NCBI GenBank assembly: GCA_009760855.2
Contig: WPIO01000005.1
Span: forward strand, 11,313,001-11,377,000
DNA length: 64,000 nt
Direction: 5' to 3'
DNA from: Cristatella mucedo
Lineage: Eukaryota; Bryozoa; Phylactolaemata; Cristatellidae
Within the stretch, counting starts at the first letter, position 1. Each line of letters opens with the position of its first letter. The position numbers and the translations under genes were made by a program. The notes beneath the pieces are model-generated. The model was given only the letters and a program-made list of their open reading frames with translations. It did no database searches and was not told the DNA's origin. This document shows positions 32,801 through 47,200 of this stretch, piece by piece.

Positions 32801-35800
32801 GCTTAGTCCACCTCCTGCAACCTTTTCAATAGCTTTGGGACTTCGTTTACAGGCAGGGTGTAAGGCTTAGCCAACTGCTCACCATTTCAGACAGCTGTGT
32901 GGCATGAACAGAGGCGTCACACCATTATTAGCAGCTGCACGGGAGTACCTGTTGGCTACCATTGCCTGTAGTTAATGATCTAGTGGTTCTGTAAGCGATG
33001 GCAAATAAAATTAGGTGACTTCTGTTTGGTGGCTATTTTGTGCTGCTGCCTAGCCTAAAATGCAGCCTTATGTCAGTGACAGCCTGACCTCAAAGCCTTT
33101 TTGTCTTGATATGAAGAGGCTTCCAGAAGCAGTTTTTCATCGATGGACAGGCATGTCTCACTTTCCTCTTGCTCGTGATGTTTTTATCTTTTATCTCTAC
33201 CGCCTTTTGAGCATCTCTCAAGAGTCGTTGTTTCAGGCCACTCAAGCTTTCTGTTGGCTACACATACTTGTTCGTTCCAGGCTGTGACGGAGGGCTTCTT
33301 CAAGTATGCCAATCAAGCAGCCAAATGCAAACTGTCTCTGGCTTAGCTCTCCAGAGCAGATCCACCAGAACATCTTATGCAAACTCAGCAATCAGAATCC
33401 GGGTGCCCTCGTCCAAAATGACGTTTTTGTTTAGATGAGTTTTTGATCAGCTCCATGGCTGCTAGTCTGCTTACTTTCATCTCTGTAGCATTGCAGAAAT
33501 TCACTACTGCTCGGATAAGGATACCGTAGCCAAGCAGTGGTTCGAGCATTCGTGACATCCCGACTAGACGTATGTACCTGAGCACTTATAGGTCTTACTG
33601 CATGCACAACAGAATGCTTTCAGTTGGCGCTAAACTCGGCAGCTTGGGCTTGCCTGTTTTAAGCATTGAAACTGCCACATTACACCACCACTCACTAATC
33701 TGCACTGGCTGCCTATCAAGTTCCGGAAGGGCTTCAAGATACCGTCACTCACCTTCAGGTCCGGCCTAGGTAGATGAATTAGTTTCACATCAGGTCTCCT
33801 GTCGTCCAATCCCCTCTTCTGACTCTGATTGATTAATTGTGCCCCTAACTAACTTTTAATCTCTTGGAAACCGGCATGTCTGTTACTATGCTTCGAAAGC
33901 TTATAACTCAATGCCAACTGACATCCCATCATCTCATGATTTGAGGACATTCATTAAGAAGAAACTTTAAACTACCTGCTGTGCGCAGCCTTTGGTCTGT
34001 CCAAATGAATTGTCCTTTTTTGTGCTTTCATGTTACAAAGCTGTGCATGTCATGACTAAGAGCAAGAGCGATATACTTTTCTTTAGTAACCCAATTTACT
34101 AGTATTTTTTCTTGCTTGTCTTGATTTCTTACCTTCGCATGATCAAGAGTGATAGTAACCTGAGGTACTAATAACCAGCATATGTGAATGTCTTCTTGTG
34201 TGATGTTGCATTCTTGACTAAGCATAATACTATGCTTATCAATAAGTAATGGCTATTGCTTCTCTTGCAACTAGTTGTAAAGCACCTGAATACAGGTTCG
34301 GTTCTCTTAGGGCTCTGGGGAAAAAAATTATTACACTAGGTAACAGATTAAAGAAATCGTCCTCTGTACAAAGTGTGTTCTCCATATTGCTTGTGACTAA
34401 AATAAACAGAAAATAGCTATTGTTCCACTACCAATTTGCTTCTATGGTCAGGACGTTGATATTTTGAACTTCTCTGATTTTGCTGTTGGGCACCATGCAG
34501 ATGGCATGTTCACACGTGTGGCATGCAGTGTGTCTTAAGTCCAATCAGTGTGAGTTAGGCAGACATAAGTCTTTTCAGTAGTATCCATATAAGTGTAACA
34601 GTGCAGGTGCCCTATATGAACATTTTAGTTTTATGTTATTGCAGAATAGAGAATAGTGGATAGTGTGTTTGATTTCCATGACATCGAGAGGCTGCTTGCA
34701 CCAAGCAGATGCATTTCCTTATGTTTGTGGACAATTTATCAAGACTAGCAAAAATTACTTTGTGAGCATCTATCTAGATGTGCAAGGCCTACAAAACATA
34801 CTGCTACATGCCCCTCGTGGATCAAGAAAAGCCCTGGACTCCTCATTTAACTCGCGAATACTGCAAAGAACCTGAGCCGTTATGGTAATTGAGGTAAGGT
34901 AGCTGCTCTTTGCGACCTCGTCCCGAAGTCGTGGGCTCGAATTCTGTGGTGGGCAATCCAGTATTGCCGCTGAAAGCAGTGGTGATAGCCTTCAAGGCTC
35001 TTCTGCTGCTATACGAAAAAAGGCCGTTGAATCAGCTAGTGTATTTTGACAGTAAGGGGCGAACTATTGATGTTCGCTAGGCAGATTTTTCTGCACGATA
35101 TTATTTAATTTCGAAAATATTTAATTGATATTATTGTGACAAGTTCATAGACCGGTTCACGGAAGAAAAGAGAGCCGTGAAATTTGCTGTACCAAGAATT
35201 TGGTGGGAAGTGACTGATCACTAGAGCAATTGCTACTTTAGTATGGTGGACCCTTCCAAACCGTCAAACTGGTAAGTGTGCGCCTCCCATCATGTGTCCA
35301 CACACATTCTTCATCCATGACCCCAGTACTGCACTGCCCTGAGCTACTTGTCCCCACATCTCCGGAGAGGGATCAGACATCTTTAGGAGAGAGCAGCTAG
35401 TCAGAAAGCTGTGAAGATATTGCAGATCCAGATTCTAATTTCACCGATGCAGCTGATGAGAGAAAGCTGTACTACCCCAACCAGAAATACCTCAACGGTC
35501 TCATCAAAGACCTTGCTTAGTCTAACCCAGTCTAATGCTGGCCTTTTAACATCCAGGCTCAAGGAGTAGTTTGTTGGACCGCAGACCAAATTCTCTTAAG
35601 TAAAGAGCAACATCGAGTGGTAGCTGCTGATAGACCCCCGAAGATGCTGATGCTGCCACTGCTCATCAAATTAGGCCTCATCAAGCAATATATTACGGCT
35701 CTAGACAATGGGTCAGCAGCTTTCAAGTACCTTCAACATGTCTTTCCTGCGCTGTCGGATGTGAAGTTTTTATCATTGTGGGATCGCAGATAAGTAAGAT

Positions 35801-38161
35801 CACTGAATATGACGAATTTGCCATGAAGCTTAACTGGATGGAGAAAGTGGTTTGGAACAAATTCGTTGCAGTTGTTCATGGCTTGATGGCAATACAAGCA
35901 TCTTGTTATTGTTACTATTATTATTGAGTTTTTGTCGTTAGCCAAATGATAGTTAAAGCCGGGTATAAGCTGCTGCTAGTCTGTTGCTTAAGTTGAGATT
36001 TTAGAAAATGGCAAGATATGTCCAATAAACAGGTCGACTGTATGTCGTTAACAGTACATGACTGAATCGGGAGTCGAACTCTGACATACTACAGCAACTT
36101 ACCATTCTTAGCATTGCTTGAACAGAATCATAAGCTGAATGTCTAAGCTCCACTGCTTGTTGCAGCTTGTAATGTGAAGCCATTGGCTATGGTTGTAGAA
36201 CTCTTGCCCCCTCCATAGCCATGTATAGTAAGTACTGTGTTGTTACGGGTGTAGCCTGTCGGATGGGCGGTGCTTCTTCCCACAAAGAGGCTTGGAATCT
36301 GGCTGGATGAGTTTCACAGTCTGAACAACACTGGTTTGCCAGCTGCTTGCTAGTTAGCAAACATTGTCTCCGTTAAGTCTGAGCCATGTGCACATAGCTC
36401 TAGACATATAAGATTCTCACGTATTACAGGCTGGATGCCTGACAGGCATCTACTGGCATCTCTCTCGTCTATGTGTGGCTGAAAACAAGATTTTGTTCAT
36501 GCTGGTTACACAGAACTGCTGCTTTGATGGTTTATTTCTTATGCTACTGAGGTTTTACCTCTTCAAAGCTGTGCTCGGAGTGCATTGGCCCTGAAAAAAT
36601 GCCATCCTGATTACCCAGTGTAGGAATGCAAGTACTATGCACTCATTGCTTAAGATGCTTCTGCCTTGCTCGTGACCCTAGACTTCGAAGCAGATTGCTC
36701 CTGAGCAAGTGAGTGTTGATGGTGAATCGTCGTTTGTTGCTTCGACGAGCCTAGGAGCTCCATTGCTGACACTGCAGCTAAGCTTGACTTGACCTCTTCT
36801 ACTACTGGAATACTGCCCCTGAATGTAGGGCATCCATTGGCTGTAGGCCATTCCTTCTTGGTTATGAGGTTTTCTCATTCATCTGAGAATCATTTACTTA
36901 TCAGGCCGTTTGGGATACACCTTGCTAGCCTTGATGTGCCTGTGGCAATGTGAACTCATGCCGGTGCTCATGCACATGAGCTTAGTGAATGAGCATGCCC
37001 GTCTTAGTGAAGTCAGTTGCCTTGTACATGAGCTGGGTGTGCGTCAGTCGAAGGTCTCAGTCGGCTACTGCTGCCCACTGGTTTTTGTTTGCACGTCACT
37101 AGGTCAATTATGTATCTTCTCTGCTTGATCAGCAACTGGTGAAGCAGTTAAGCCTGCTGTATTAGGGTCGGTGCAGTTGTCAGCTGAGCATACATAGCTT
37201 GCTCTTATGTTTCTGCTCCTGTCTGCCACAATCAACATCAGCATGCAGCCCTCTTGGTTATTTTTAGGATCAGCTTGATCGGCTCATCGATCTTGCCCAT
37301 AGAAATATTGAATTCTGCGAACGTTATAATGACTTTATGAAAGAGAGATGCAAGTCTGAGCAGGCATATGCCAAAGAGCTCCGGTAAGGTATATACTAGT
37401 CTTTAGTCAGCTTGTTTGTCACAATTAGGTTTTGTGATAGCTATTATTTGGCAAAGCTGAACATTTTTTGGTGATTGAGAATAGCAACTGACACTATCCA
37501 AATGGGTGCTAAATAAAAAAAATTATTACATCAGAACATGGGAAGGAAAAAGTAGTAATAGCTTGACACCTCTGTGGTTGGTGGCAGAATAAGAGATATT
37601 GATAGAATGCAAAGTATTATTTGCATAGCTGTTCGGTCTGTAAAGTAAAGGGTTGCAAACCAGCATGTGGTGAGCCGTAATGGCTCACTGGGTAAGGCGG
37701 TTGCTTTTCACGTGCTCGCCCCGAGGTCGTGGGTTCGAATCCTGCGGTGTGCAATCCTTTATCGCCACTGCAAGCGGTGGTGATAGTCGTAAAGGCTCTT
37801 CTGTTGCTATACAAAAAGAGTCTGTTAAATCAGATAGTATGTGACAAGTTTTCATAGTGGATGAGTTAGTAGAGCCTAGTTAAAAGGGAACTGCGAAACT
37901 CAGCCAGAAAGTACTCGGTATCCTGTGATCATATTGTGGTGCTTAGTGGTGTTCATGCATGAGTAACTTATATATGCACTCTTGCTTTTTTTAATGCAAT
38001 GACTTAGGTATTAACTATCTCCCTCTCCATTTCTTTTATTTTCTCTTTCTCTCACTCTCTGTCTCTCTCTCCCCCCAAAACTATCCATAGTGGCCTCTCT
38101 CCCTCCCTCCCCCCCCCCCCCCTCCCCCCCCCCCCCCCCCCCCCCCCTCCCTCCCTCCCTC

Positions 38162-38230
<69 letters not shown>

Positions 38231-41200
38231 ACTACTCTACCACCCCAATTTCTTATCAGGTGCAAAGGACAGGGGAATGAAAATGTTTTAGCAGTTTCTG
38301 TAGCAGTCTCCAGCTTCTAAAAAGGTTACCAATCTTTGTCAATATATTTCTGCATAATAACTAAGGATTTGAATACAGCTATTTGGTGCTTGTAGCTAAG
38401 ATATAAGTCAGACATGGTTTGCAAGAAATCGGAGTAGCTTTAAAAAAGAAAAGCAGTGCAGTAGCGTTTTGCGATCAACATGGAACGAAAGAATCCTGTG
38501 AAACTGTTTTCTAAATATGTGTGCCCTACTACCTGCATATAACCATGATTATGCCGTGGCAGATATTTGCCAAGAGTTATGTAACAGTGGTGCATGGTTC
38601 TATTACTATTTTAGTCAGAAAGCATAGTTGGTTAGTTTGTCCAGCCAGTTTCACCCATCATTCTTGCGTAGTCTGACATTTTATCTACCCAATGTCTTGA
38701 TGTACACAAAACCGGTGCAAACCTTGACCATTCATTAAGTGACATAGTCGGTTGAGTTGCATTTTAGCCTAGGGGGATACTTGGCACGTCCACGACATCT
38801 TACTCAGTGTGTTCTAATAGTGCTATTCCAAGCTATTTAGTGGAAGACCACAACCGTTTCCAAATCTGCTTGAAACTACCAAACAAGTTCTTTTGGCATG
38901 GTTTCTCACACCCTGCAAGCAAACAGAGGTAGCAACCTGCATAATTTTGGCTACTAATATCGCTCATTCATATCCCTTCTACCTTGTGTTCGCATTTTCG
39001 GCACTGATTTCCTAAAATATAACCAAACCAATATGTACGGTTTGCCTTGTTAACTAGGTTAGGTTTGCACTGGAGATGCACTGATTTTGAGATGGGCAGA
39101 TAATTTGAAGCCGGGTAGGACGTAGGTATGTATGTATGTCTTCATCTCTCTCTTACTCTATAGCACCACATTAACTAAACTGGTGTTAGGCTGGAAATTC
39201 GTCTGTTGCTGCCTAAAACTTAAGTGGTGCATTTATGGAGCTACAGGCTGCTACATGCATGGGCATAATTCATTTTTGTAGCGCCCTTCAGAGAACTTAA
39301 TCTCTATTCGAGCGCTCGTGCCCTCGACCTTTGTCATCAAATAAAAAAAATCTTAGCTGATTAAACAGCCGTGTTTGAGATGGGCAGATAATTTGAAGCC
39401 GGGTAGGACGTAGGTATGTATGTATGTCTTCATCTCTCTCTTACTCTATAGCACCACATTAACTAAACTGGTGTTAGGCTGGAAATTCGTCTGTTGCTGC
39501 CTAAAACTTAAGTGGTGTATATATGGAGCTACAGGCTGCTACATGCATGGGCATAATTCATTTTTGTAGCGCCCTTCAGAGAACTTAATCTCTATTCGAG
39601 CGCTCGTGCCCTCGACCTTTGTCATCAAATAAAAAAAATCTTAGCTGATTAAACAGCCGTGTTGGTATAACAGCAGAAGAGCATAATCGGCAGTCATCAC
39701 CACTTGATGTTGGCATTGAAGGGTCGCCTAACTGCAGGATTCGAACCCATGATTTCAGATGTTAAGAGCAAGCATCTTACCTCGTGGCTATCACGGCCCA
39801 GTAATACATTCACCTTGACCTTGGTTCGAGGCAAGCACTTTAACTACTGGGCCAAACCAGCTTGGCATGTATCTCTGTGTAGCTCGTCAAAGTCGCATGA
39901 ACTCAGCAGCTGTAATGCTGGTTAATTCCTTGTATTTTGCTCAAAGCTAATGTGATTTTTGTTGAGAGTGTCTCCAAATCCTTTTAAAGGCTGAATGGGG
40001 AGGGCATTTTTGGAATGCTTGTTTTCCTGCTCGGCAAACAAACGGCTTTGGGAGTTCTGGTTCATATTTGGCTCGTAGCTCTACTTTTTTTAATCAGTTA
40101 TACTTTAATATTCTTTAGTGGTATATCGCCATAGAAAAGCTTGATCTCTATTCAGTCACTTGACATATGCTATAAGACTCGAGCCCATGACCGTGGCCGT
40201 TAAAGGCGAGCATCTTACCCCTTGGCCAAACCAAGGCAGTAGCTCTTGTTGTTTTTTGGATAACCATAAGCACTGTTGGTTCTGATTGAGAGTACCTCAT
40301 TGGTCACAAGTTGACTGCACTTCATAGATTCAATATGTTTCGTGGGAGAGCTCTTGTGCCATCACCAGGAATGTCGCTGAATTGATGAACTGGCCATGCT
40401 GCTAAAATGGCATGTGCTGTCATTGTTTTCCATCTCGCAAATGTTTATGCTGATAGCAACGGGGTATTGAAGACTACCCCAATGACCTTGGTTCATCCCA
40501 TGAACTGATTTGAAGTTGAATGTCGACGGCTTTGTTGCCCGGCATGTTCTCTCGACCTTACTATGATTGGTTTCCCCTTCAAGGTCAAGGTCTAACAAAG
40601 CCAGGGCTTAAACTTGGCTATGCATGTGGCTGTGAATATGTTGCCATACTTGGATGGCTATGGCTAGTGTACTGTAACGTTGCAGGACGAGCCTTTTAGC
40701 ACATTGCAAGCTGTTAATGCATTAGGTATCTGTGGCACTATGGCCAGCTGCATTTCCTCTTTGTTAGGTTTGCATATTACTTATTTGTGGTGACTTCACT
40801 GCTTGATTGAAGACGTGTATTGCCATGTATTCGCACGTGATCTCTACTTTTTTCTGATACACCGTGTTGGCACAAAGCATTCAGCTTTGCCCTGCAGTCA
40901 ATTAACAGGTTGCACAAAGTGACCTTGTTGCTTGACTTTGGCTTGCCATGTGTGTATTTTTTATAGGAAACTAGCAAAGAATTACCAGCCTAAGAAGAAG
41001 GAGGAAGAAGAAGAGTAAGATTGACAGTTACTTTTATTTCCACTCGTTTGTTGGCCTCCGCTGCTACATTTTTGATCGTTGCTTGCCTGGATGGCGAAAT
41101 GCCCAAGCATCCCACACAAAGCCGGAGGCTCTTCCACGTTTTCGCGTGACACGTTTGCAATCAACACCTATAGATGGACGTAGCAGTTGCTAAACACGGT

Positions 41201-44200
41201 TTTTCGATGGCCAAAATTGGCATGACAAAATTGTGCACCAATCATAATGAAGGTTGTTGATGCCATTTTGAGCATAATTGGTTTCTTGCCATTCCAAGGT
41301 ACTCAACTTTAACGACCAAGGTCGTGGGCTTGAGCCCGGTGGCATATGCAAAACACATGGATAGAGATTAAGGTCTCTTAGGGGGCTATACAAATATAGT
41401 ATATAGTTATATGCAGTGCATATCCCAAATTACCGATATTTATGCCTGCTCTTGCCGACGGTTTGAAAGGCACTGTCCCACCTCCATAGCAAGGTGTCGT
41501 ATACAAATTTTGGTGACCGAACTCAAGAAATCAGTAAAATAAAAAATATGGTCGGTTAATTTGACAGCCTCATTAAGCATGAGTTTGTTCCCGAAAGTTA
41601 TAGCAGCATTGCAACTAGGTTCTAGCTCTATAGTAACTTCGAAAAAAAGCATAATCGTTGATGTGCTACAAGCACGAACAATTTCTGCACTCATAAGCAT
41701 TACAAGACAATTTACATGAAGGAAGCGAATGTCGTGAGGAACAGATACATTTTTAGCTTCACTTTAAATGTCAAGTCGGATTGTGTCGTGATAATTTCGT
41801 AGCGCGTTCCAGGCTTTGGGTGCATAGGAACTCAAGGCTCGGTTTCAGAAGGATTAGAGGTCACTTGCAGGTTCCAAGTACTATCCTACATGTAACATGC
41901 AGTGTTCAAAGCAGAATCTCTATTTTTTTCCTTAAGTTAAGTGTCAAATGATATCGACTAGGATATTGACACAGTAAATTCCAATTCACCATTCACCAGA
42001 TCCGTGTTTAGCCTAGATTTAATTGTGCAAGACTCGGTATACATGTTTCAGAATATATTTAATGATGTCGGCATTTTCCCAGTCGGCTAGTACTGCTATG
42101 TGTGCCCATTTCGCTTAGCCTTTGGTTCAACTTTTGCCGATTTTATCCTCCGCAGTGGTCAGATTATCAGGACTCGTGAAACTGTCATCAAACGTTACCG
42201 ATCATAAGATGCATGTGGATAGCTTTCCTTTATAAACGGACGAGTCTGTAAGTTGTCACAGGGATTGATTCTTGAGGTCAGATGACCATTTAGGTAGCTT
42301 GGGTGAAGATTGTGTGCTGTAATCGCTCATTAGTCTGGGTCTTGCCCTCTACATGAAAATCATGCTGATCTTGCAACCTATAAATGAAAATCCAGGCTCC
42401 GCCTCTCCTATCTTCATCCCTTTCGGTACGTGTGATCTTATGCAGACTTAGTTCTCTCTGGAAAACGTTTCTCTTTCGGCATCAAAAATTATACGTTTGT
42501 CAAGAAACCCCAAGTCTCTTTTCATTGATGCTCCCCCCCCCCCGACGACTTGCATCATCTGCCCTTCTACTTGACCCTCATACCTATCTCCCCTCCGTGA
42601 TGCAATGCTATAAGTCGATGCTAACCCACGTCCTTAATGAGTGTGCACTTATGACTAAACGACTAGTCCGTCGTCACCAAAACGCCCTTTAGTTTACAGC
42701 TGACATAAAATGAGCTAGGAGTACTAAGTTTAGACTTGAAAAGACTTCCAAAAAGTCGGGGCTCACTTTCTGCCGTTTGGAATTAGGAAGATAACTGCTG
42801 GTCGTGAAGTCTAAATTCTATATGGCATTAGTGGAATCACATATCTATTGGCCAAAAATGTTAACCTCCACTATCAACCGTCTTCTTAGCCACCCCCAAG
42901 CAAGCATACTGCCCCGTGATCCGAATGGCAGCTTAGCAATAGTGTTTCTCCAAATTCTTTGTTGGTAAGATTGAGGGGAATTAGATTAGATTGAGGGGGT
43001 TATCCGTCTCTTCTCTGTCGTTCCTTCAGGACTGCATCGCCCTCATCGCCCTCCTTTTCTTTCTCTCACCTCATTCATGCTTGTCTCTACCCAACTTGCC
43101 TCTGAACTCGTCTCCCAGAATAAGACTACCGGTCGTCTAGATTCTGTGCCAACCGTTCTCTTTATGAGCTGTATCGACCAATTGCTGCCCACCACAATAA
43201 ATATTGTGAATGTCCCTGGTCGTGATTAAGCCCCCCCCCCTTGCTGATCGTCAGTGAGCATTCTGAAAACAGCTGTAGTCATGATGCTACTTAAAAGACC
43301 AACCGTAGATTATGAGCACATAAACAACGTCTGTGCTGTCTCTTCTGCTATTCGTATCCAAGAAACATGAACGAGTCATGGCCCAGCAGCTGAATGAATT
43401 ACATCCGTTCACCAGATCTTGCTAGCAAGTTACGATTGGGGTTTAGGGCTGACAATTCATCGGAAACTGCTCTACTGTGAATGTATATATGATGACCGTG
43501 TGAATGCTGATCAGGGCTGGCTTCTCAGCTAGCTCTTTAGACCTCTCCTCAGCATTTGATGCAATTGACCACAATATTGTTTTTAATCATCTCGACGTGC
43601 TTAAGTATCACTGGCAGAGTGCAAAATTAGGGTTAGCTGTAACCTCAGTGAGAGATGTGAGTCAGACTACAGAGGTAAATGGCTATCGGTCGTGTGGGAT
43701 CCCTCACTCTCCCTCTGGCTATTGTCATCACCAAAGACGATATTGGTTTTTATTTCTGTGCCATAACACTAGGCTCATATGACACTCTTCAGCCTTGCTT
43801 CCGGCTCACCCTTTTTAAAGCCTGGATCGATGGCATTTGCACTTGGATGGCCACAAAACTTCTTGGAGCTCAGCACTTGTAATAACAATAAGACTATAAG
43901 ACCAATCTAGTAGACATGGGCAAGCATAGTGTAACTTTAAAATGGAAGGCCTCACCACCAAGATTGGTCCATCAATGTATGTATGTATCTCCATCTGTAA
44001 CTCAACAAAGTCGCAAATAGTAAGTGAGAGTTACACTGGATTCTCTACTGTGCACTCAAAGCCTAAGTGGCTTTCGGCATGCTATGCTAGCCAATAGTCT
44101 CATGCAGCAAACCAAATTCATGACGTATAGCTGAGTCAGGAGGGCAGTCGATGTAGTGTAGCATGGCAGTACCAGTGCACGACTGCTGGAAAGGATGTGC

Positions 44201-47200
44201 CACAGACGGCAGCAAGAGGGTAGAGGTTGTATTTGAGTTGTAGGAGTTAGTTCCCTTGTCTTTGACCTGCCAAGCTAAAGCTTTAGATGTCTTAACGTGA
44301 AAGAACTAATTTATTGTCCTCAGGAGGACCCGAGTGCACGATGAGGCTGAAACGATGGCGATGAGCAGCTGTTCTAAGTAAGCCACGGTGGGCCTTGCAG
44401 GTCAGATTAGGAACTTTGCTCTGTGTCCATCGATCAACCGGAAGCCTTCTTCAGCAAAAGAAACGAGTTGCCAAACCTCTCGGACTTGTTGACCAACCTT
44501 GCAGCCATAGTCATCAATCATCAACTGTTGAGGCTCAATGGCCTTTTTCGGGAGCAAGCCAATGCTCCTAAAGCCTGGAACTCCCTCCCGACCTGCGTCA
44601 GAACATCCCCTGACATGACTACATTTAAAAAGAACTTCAAAGCACACCTATTTAGGACAGCATTTAGTGGGTTCCTGTGATTCGTCCTTCATGTGCTTAT
44701 TCGTGCTGACACTGTGCATGCTGCCACTAACCACATTTCCATGCTGACCCTGTGCATGTCACCCCTAACCATGTTATTCATGATGTTTGTTTATCAAGCA
44801 TGATATTACTCACCATTCAATTGCATTTCCCTTTGCAGCAAATGTAAAGCGCCTAGAAAGAGATTAAGTTCTCTGAGGGCGCTTTATCAAGTGCATTATT
44901 ATTATTATTAAATTGAATTGTAGTGGTCCACTTTAGGCAGAACCAGGGAGCTAATTATATCTTTAGCTAGCCATCATGGTAGGCAATTCTTAATCCAGCA
45001 TCACTCATACTAGGTATTATTGTAGTCTGGGAGCATGCTCATCCAAAACGACCTCTCATTGTACAAGCACGTTGACTCGTCAGTCAAGTCACTATACTTT
45101 TGGCTGAGGAACATTGCCAAAATCAGGGCCTGCTGATACAAGAGTACAACAGCCAACATGTATGTGACATCGTGTCAATATTACTGCCATTCCCTCTATT
45201 CAGGACTCCTAGCCTATGCCGGTAATCGTCTGAAACTGGTGCAAAACAGCTTACCCACTCACCAGCTTGTCTGGTCTATTGTTAATGTTGTAGCTTTCAC
45301 ATCGCTGCACTTCTGCTTGAGCTTCACTGGCTCCCTATGAAGCATCAAATTTTCTTCAAGGTCCTATTTCTGCCCGGCAGGCTGCCCACTTAGCACGTAC
45401 AGCCCATCTATCTGAGTTCCTTGCTCAACAGTGTGCTCTCACACCACCTGCTTCTCGGCTTCTAGTCATATTTCGGTTTCTCACACTAATTCGTAGTCAT
45501 TTGGTGATTCCGTTTGTATGCACAAAAAGTATGGAACTCGCCTCCACCTTCTGTTAGCACATGCATTGATTTCTAGGTCTTTGCTAAAGACTCGTTGGTT
45601 CTGTTCACCTTTCTACCTGCACCAGTGAGCTTGTATTTTTCCCTATGTTCTTGTGTGCTTACCAGTGATTGCATGATTTGTTACATGACTCACTGCATGC
45701 TATTAGCCAAGGGTCCTATTAACTAACTAGCCGTCATATATTTATATTTATTATTATACTATCTATATTATTATTATATTATCTATATGCCAAAAGCCGC
45801 TTAGGCTGTGAGTCAGCTATACAATTCTCTTCTGCATGACACCAACATAGTCTTTGTGGCTTTGTGGAGTTACAGACGGAGATGCATTACATTATGTTAC
45901 TGTCGCACTTGGCTGGTACAACTAGTTGCATTGGCTTTCGCACATGAAGACTGACAGACCTACTAGCTGCACTCCAAGCAAGGCTTAGTCCATAAATGCA
46001 TACCTACTGCTCTACGTCTGTCTGTGCCAAATAGGGCGATGTATCTGACTAGTATTCCCAACCTTGTGACCTTGTTAGGTACCCACGACCAATTTATTGT
46101 ATTGGATCACTGTGAAACAACCTATGGTAAGTTTAAGGAGGTAGGGCTTGACATTCTAAATAAACAGAAAACACTCATTGTTAGGGCACCCTCGTGGAAC
46201 GTCAGTTTATTTGGGCTTTCGGTTTTTACTGCTATCGTAAGGCCTTCTCAGCATCAAGCGTAACTCTCTGTTTTGGCTTCTACCTAATAATCTTCTCAGC
46301 ATTCGGTAGTAAACAAATGTCCTTGCAGGGGACAGCAGGTTTTCTAGTACCTCTTACAAAACTCAGGCTTAATCCTGTTATGCTTTTTCTTACAAGCAGC
46401 ATCATACCACTACAAAGGTCTAATTGCTGCTGAAAAGCCTGCAGTCTGTTGCTTGCTGTTATCGATGGCGTGATTGTGATGACTGCTGTTGCTTTAATGT
46501 GATCCGATGGGACTTTAATTGGGTTTTGACAGTGGCAAATTATTATATTCATGCCCTTACCCTGGCTAGCATCTTTTAGTTCGATTGCAGGCATGAAGTA
46601 GATCAGTATCCCTAATTTAAGCTGTTATTACTGAGGCTATCAGTAGTAATGCACTCATCAATTTTATGCTTTTGCTATGTTTAGTCACCAGAATCCGTTA
46701 TGCAATTAGAAATGCAGTTGGTTTTTGTTTCAGTTATGTGTTTGAACCTTCGATGCCCGTGTTTACTATATATTCCAATGTGTACTGTAAAAGTGTTCTA
46801 GCTCGTTGTGGCACAAGTTCGGTTGCTTTTTAATACCCACAAGCTGCTCGTAGTGCTTTTAATTAGTCTGGCATTAGGTTGAGAATACTAGTATCTGGTA
46901 ACTCACCTGTTCTATCGCGAACTCATAGACAGTTGGAGTATTGCGTCAGGATGACTTTAACCACGTTCTACTTTTAGGAAATCGTCATGTCTGATTGGAT
47001 ATTGTGGTGTACTGAAGGAATTGGGTGACATGGCTGGTCAGCATGAAACAATTGCTGAGAACCTTCAAGGAAACGTCATGAAGCCCTTACAGGCACTTAT
47101 TGCTGAACTCAAAACTGAGAGAAAGAAGGTAATTTCATGTGCCTTTTCACAACCTATTATTGTGCTTGTTGCTACTGCATCCCATTGGTTGTCTAGGCAG

